The translations under genes were made by a program, and so were the position numbers. A DNA stretch of 6,075 bases from a bacterium (GTDB lineage: Bacteria > SZUA-79 > Acidulodesulfobacterales > Acidulodesulfobacteraceae), in assembly GCA_021781285.1 (NCBI GenBank), contig JAJXXD010000122.1, positions 1 through 6,075 on the forward strand. Reading direction: 5' to 3'. Positions 5,758 to 6,075 of this stretch are shown here, piece after piece. The first letter of the stretch is position 1. The number at the start of each line of letters is the position of its first letter. The notes under the pieces are model-generated. The model saw only the letters and a program-made list of their open reading frames with translations. It ran no database searches and was not told the DNA's origin.

Positions 5758-5760
5758 CAA
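5732..5760 (-). promoter_or_regulatory. Strong sigma70-type promoter of the RHH/PIN operon
   Basis: On the minus strand TTGACT (5755-5760) is 17 bases from a perfect TATAAT (5732-5737), a near-consensus promoter. Transcription would begin near 5725, about 53 bases before the chosen antitoxin ATG. Confidence 0.78.
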
Positions 5761-5797
5761 GCATTTTTAATCTTTTGCCGTAGTAAAAAATAAATAA

Positions 5798-5816
5798 AAT
5801 AAAGAGGTCAGGGTTA
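5798..5816 (+). repeat. AATAAAGGGG-CAGA motif, copy 4
   Basis: Reads AATAAAGAGGTCAGGGTTAT. It lies between the end of the FkbH-like gene and the RHH/PIN promoter, thus at the outer border of the toxin-antitoxin cluster, in the same orientation as the other three. Confidence 0.45.
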
Positions 5817-5841
5817 TCAATTTCTATATCTTGTTAGGATT

Positions 5842-6075
5842 TTATCGTGTTTCGGTATTTACCGCCGTTATCCATTCGGGGCAATTAGGAAGGGAGGCGT
5901 TCCCGGTTCTTAAAATTCCTGAGTCGTCTTTTGCAAAACCGCACCTTTCTAAATAACCGCGGCATGTAAAATTTTTGCCGGTATCGTTAAACAGCGCCGA
6001 AGCGGAATCGTATTTTTTAAATATCAAATCTAATGCGTATCTTAATAACCCGTATTCTATGCCGAGACCGAACAC
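5842..6075 (-). CDS. C-terminal end of a probable FkbH-like protein (runs off the right edge)
   Basis: The last 77 residues of a protein whose frame stays open to the window edge. The edge codon is GTG but more likely an internal Val than a start. FGLGIEYGLLRYAL (2-15) resembles the RVxGxGxE segment, and TGKNFTCRGYLERCGF (32-47) resembles the T-KN-x-x-x-FYxxxGF segment, of the C-terminal GNAT-like half of FkbH/HAD-IIIC proteins, with a WI near the end (68-69). Such proteins handle acyl or glyceryl groups on carrier proteins, or act in polysaccharide and flagellin modification. The catalytic HAD part would be outside the window, so the identification rests on a short tail. A plain GNAT acetyltransferase is the alternative. 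It is followed by about 80 bp without a convincing terminator hairpin before the RHH/PIN promoter. Confidence 0.5.
   Translation of the reverse strand: MFGLGIEYGLLRYALDLIFKKYDSASALFNDTGKNFTCRGYLERCGFAKDDSGILRTGNASLPNCPEWITAVNTETR

Noticed and set aside
3194..5841. Transposase or insertion sequence explaining the duplication
   Set aside because: No transposase, integrase or terminal inverted repeats were found. A 107-bp duplication is also far longer than normal target-site duplications.

Overview
The window is AT-rich bacterial DNA. Every gene I can support lies on the minus strand, so transcription runs from high to low coordinates. Compact spacing, ATGA-type overlaps and purine-rich Shine-Dalgarno sites are ordinary bacterial features. 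The taxon cannot be fixed from this sequence. An AT-rich environmental Gram-negative, perhaps deltaproteobacterium-like, is only a guess.

Right edge (5842-6075): the C-terminal end of a gene that enters from outside the window. It resembles the tail of FkbH-type (HAD-IIIC plus acyltransferase-like) proteins.

Middle (about 3287-5760): a cluster of toxin-antitoxin-type modules. In transcription order these are: (i) a ribbon-helix-helix (RHH) antitoxin and PIN-domain RNase pair with an 8-bp overlap, behind a strong promoter full of ATGTAT/ATACAT half-sites; (ii) a second RHH antitoxin with a RelE/ParE-family toxin, behind a TTGCCT-17-TATAAT promoter overlapped by a perfect 11-bp-arm palindrome; (iii) an overlapping pair made of an unrecognised 93-residue protein and a short AbiEii-like protein.

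Left part (1-3193): two different CPA1-type cation/proton antiporter genes overlapping by ATGA, then after 20 bp the chromosomal shikimate-pathway gene aroB, which runs off the left edge. The antiporters would exchange cations for protons across the inner membrane. aroB is housekeeping.

The most notable structure is a 107-bp direct repeat. The start of the first antiporter gene, with its immediate upstream DNA (3104-3210), is present a second time at 4843-4949 with seven differences. The two copies bracket a 1.74-kb period carrying modules ii and iii. The second copy is a broken antiporter start (about 30 codons), lying right next to the promoter of module ii. In addition, a short motif, AATAAAGGGG(T/C)CAGA-like, occurs in the same orientation at 3201, 3287, 4940 and 5798, at the borders of the toxin-antitoxin modules. 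Together these suggest stepwise insertion of modules upstream of a core antiporter-aroB operon, with a segment that could still be lost by recombination between the repeats.
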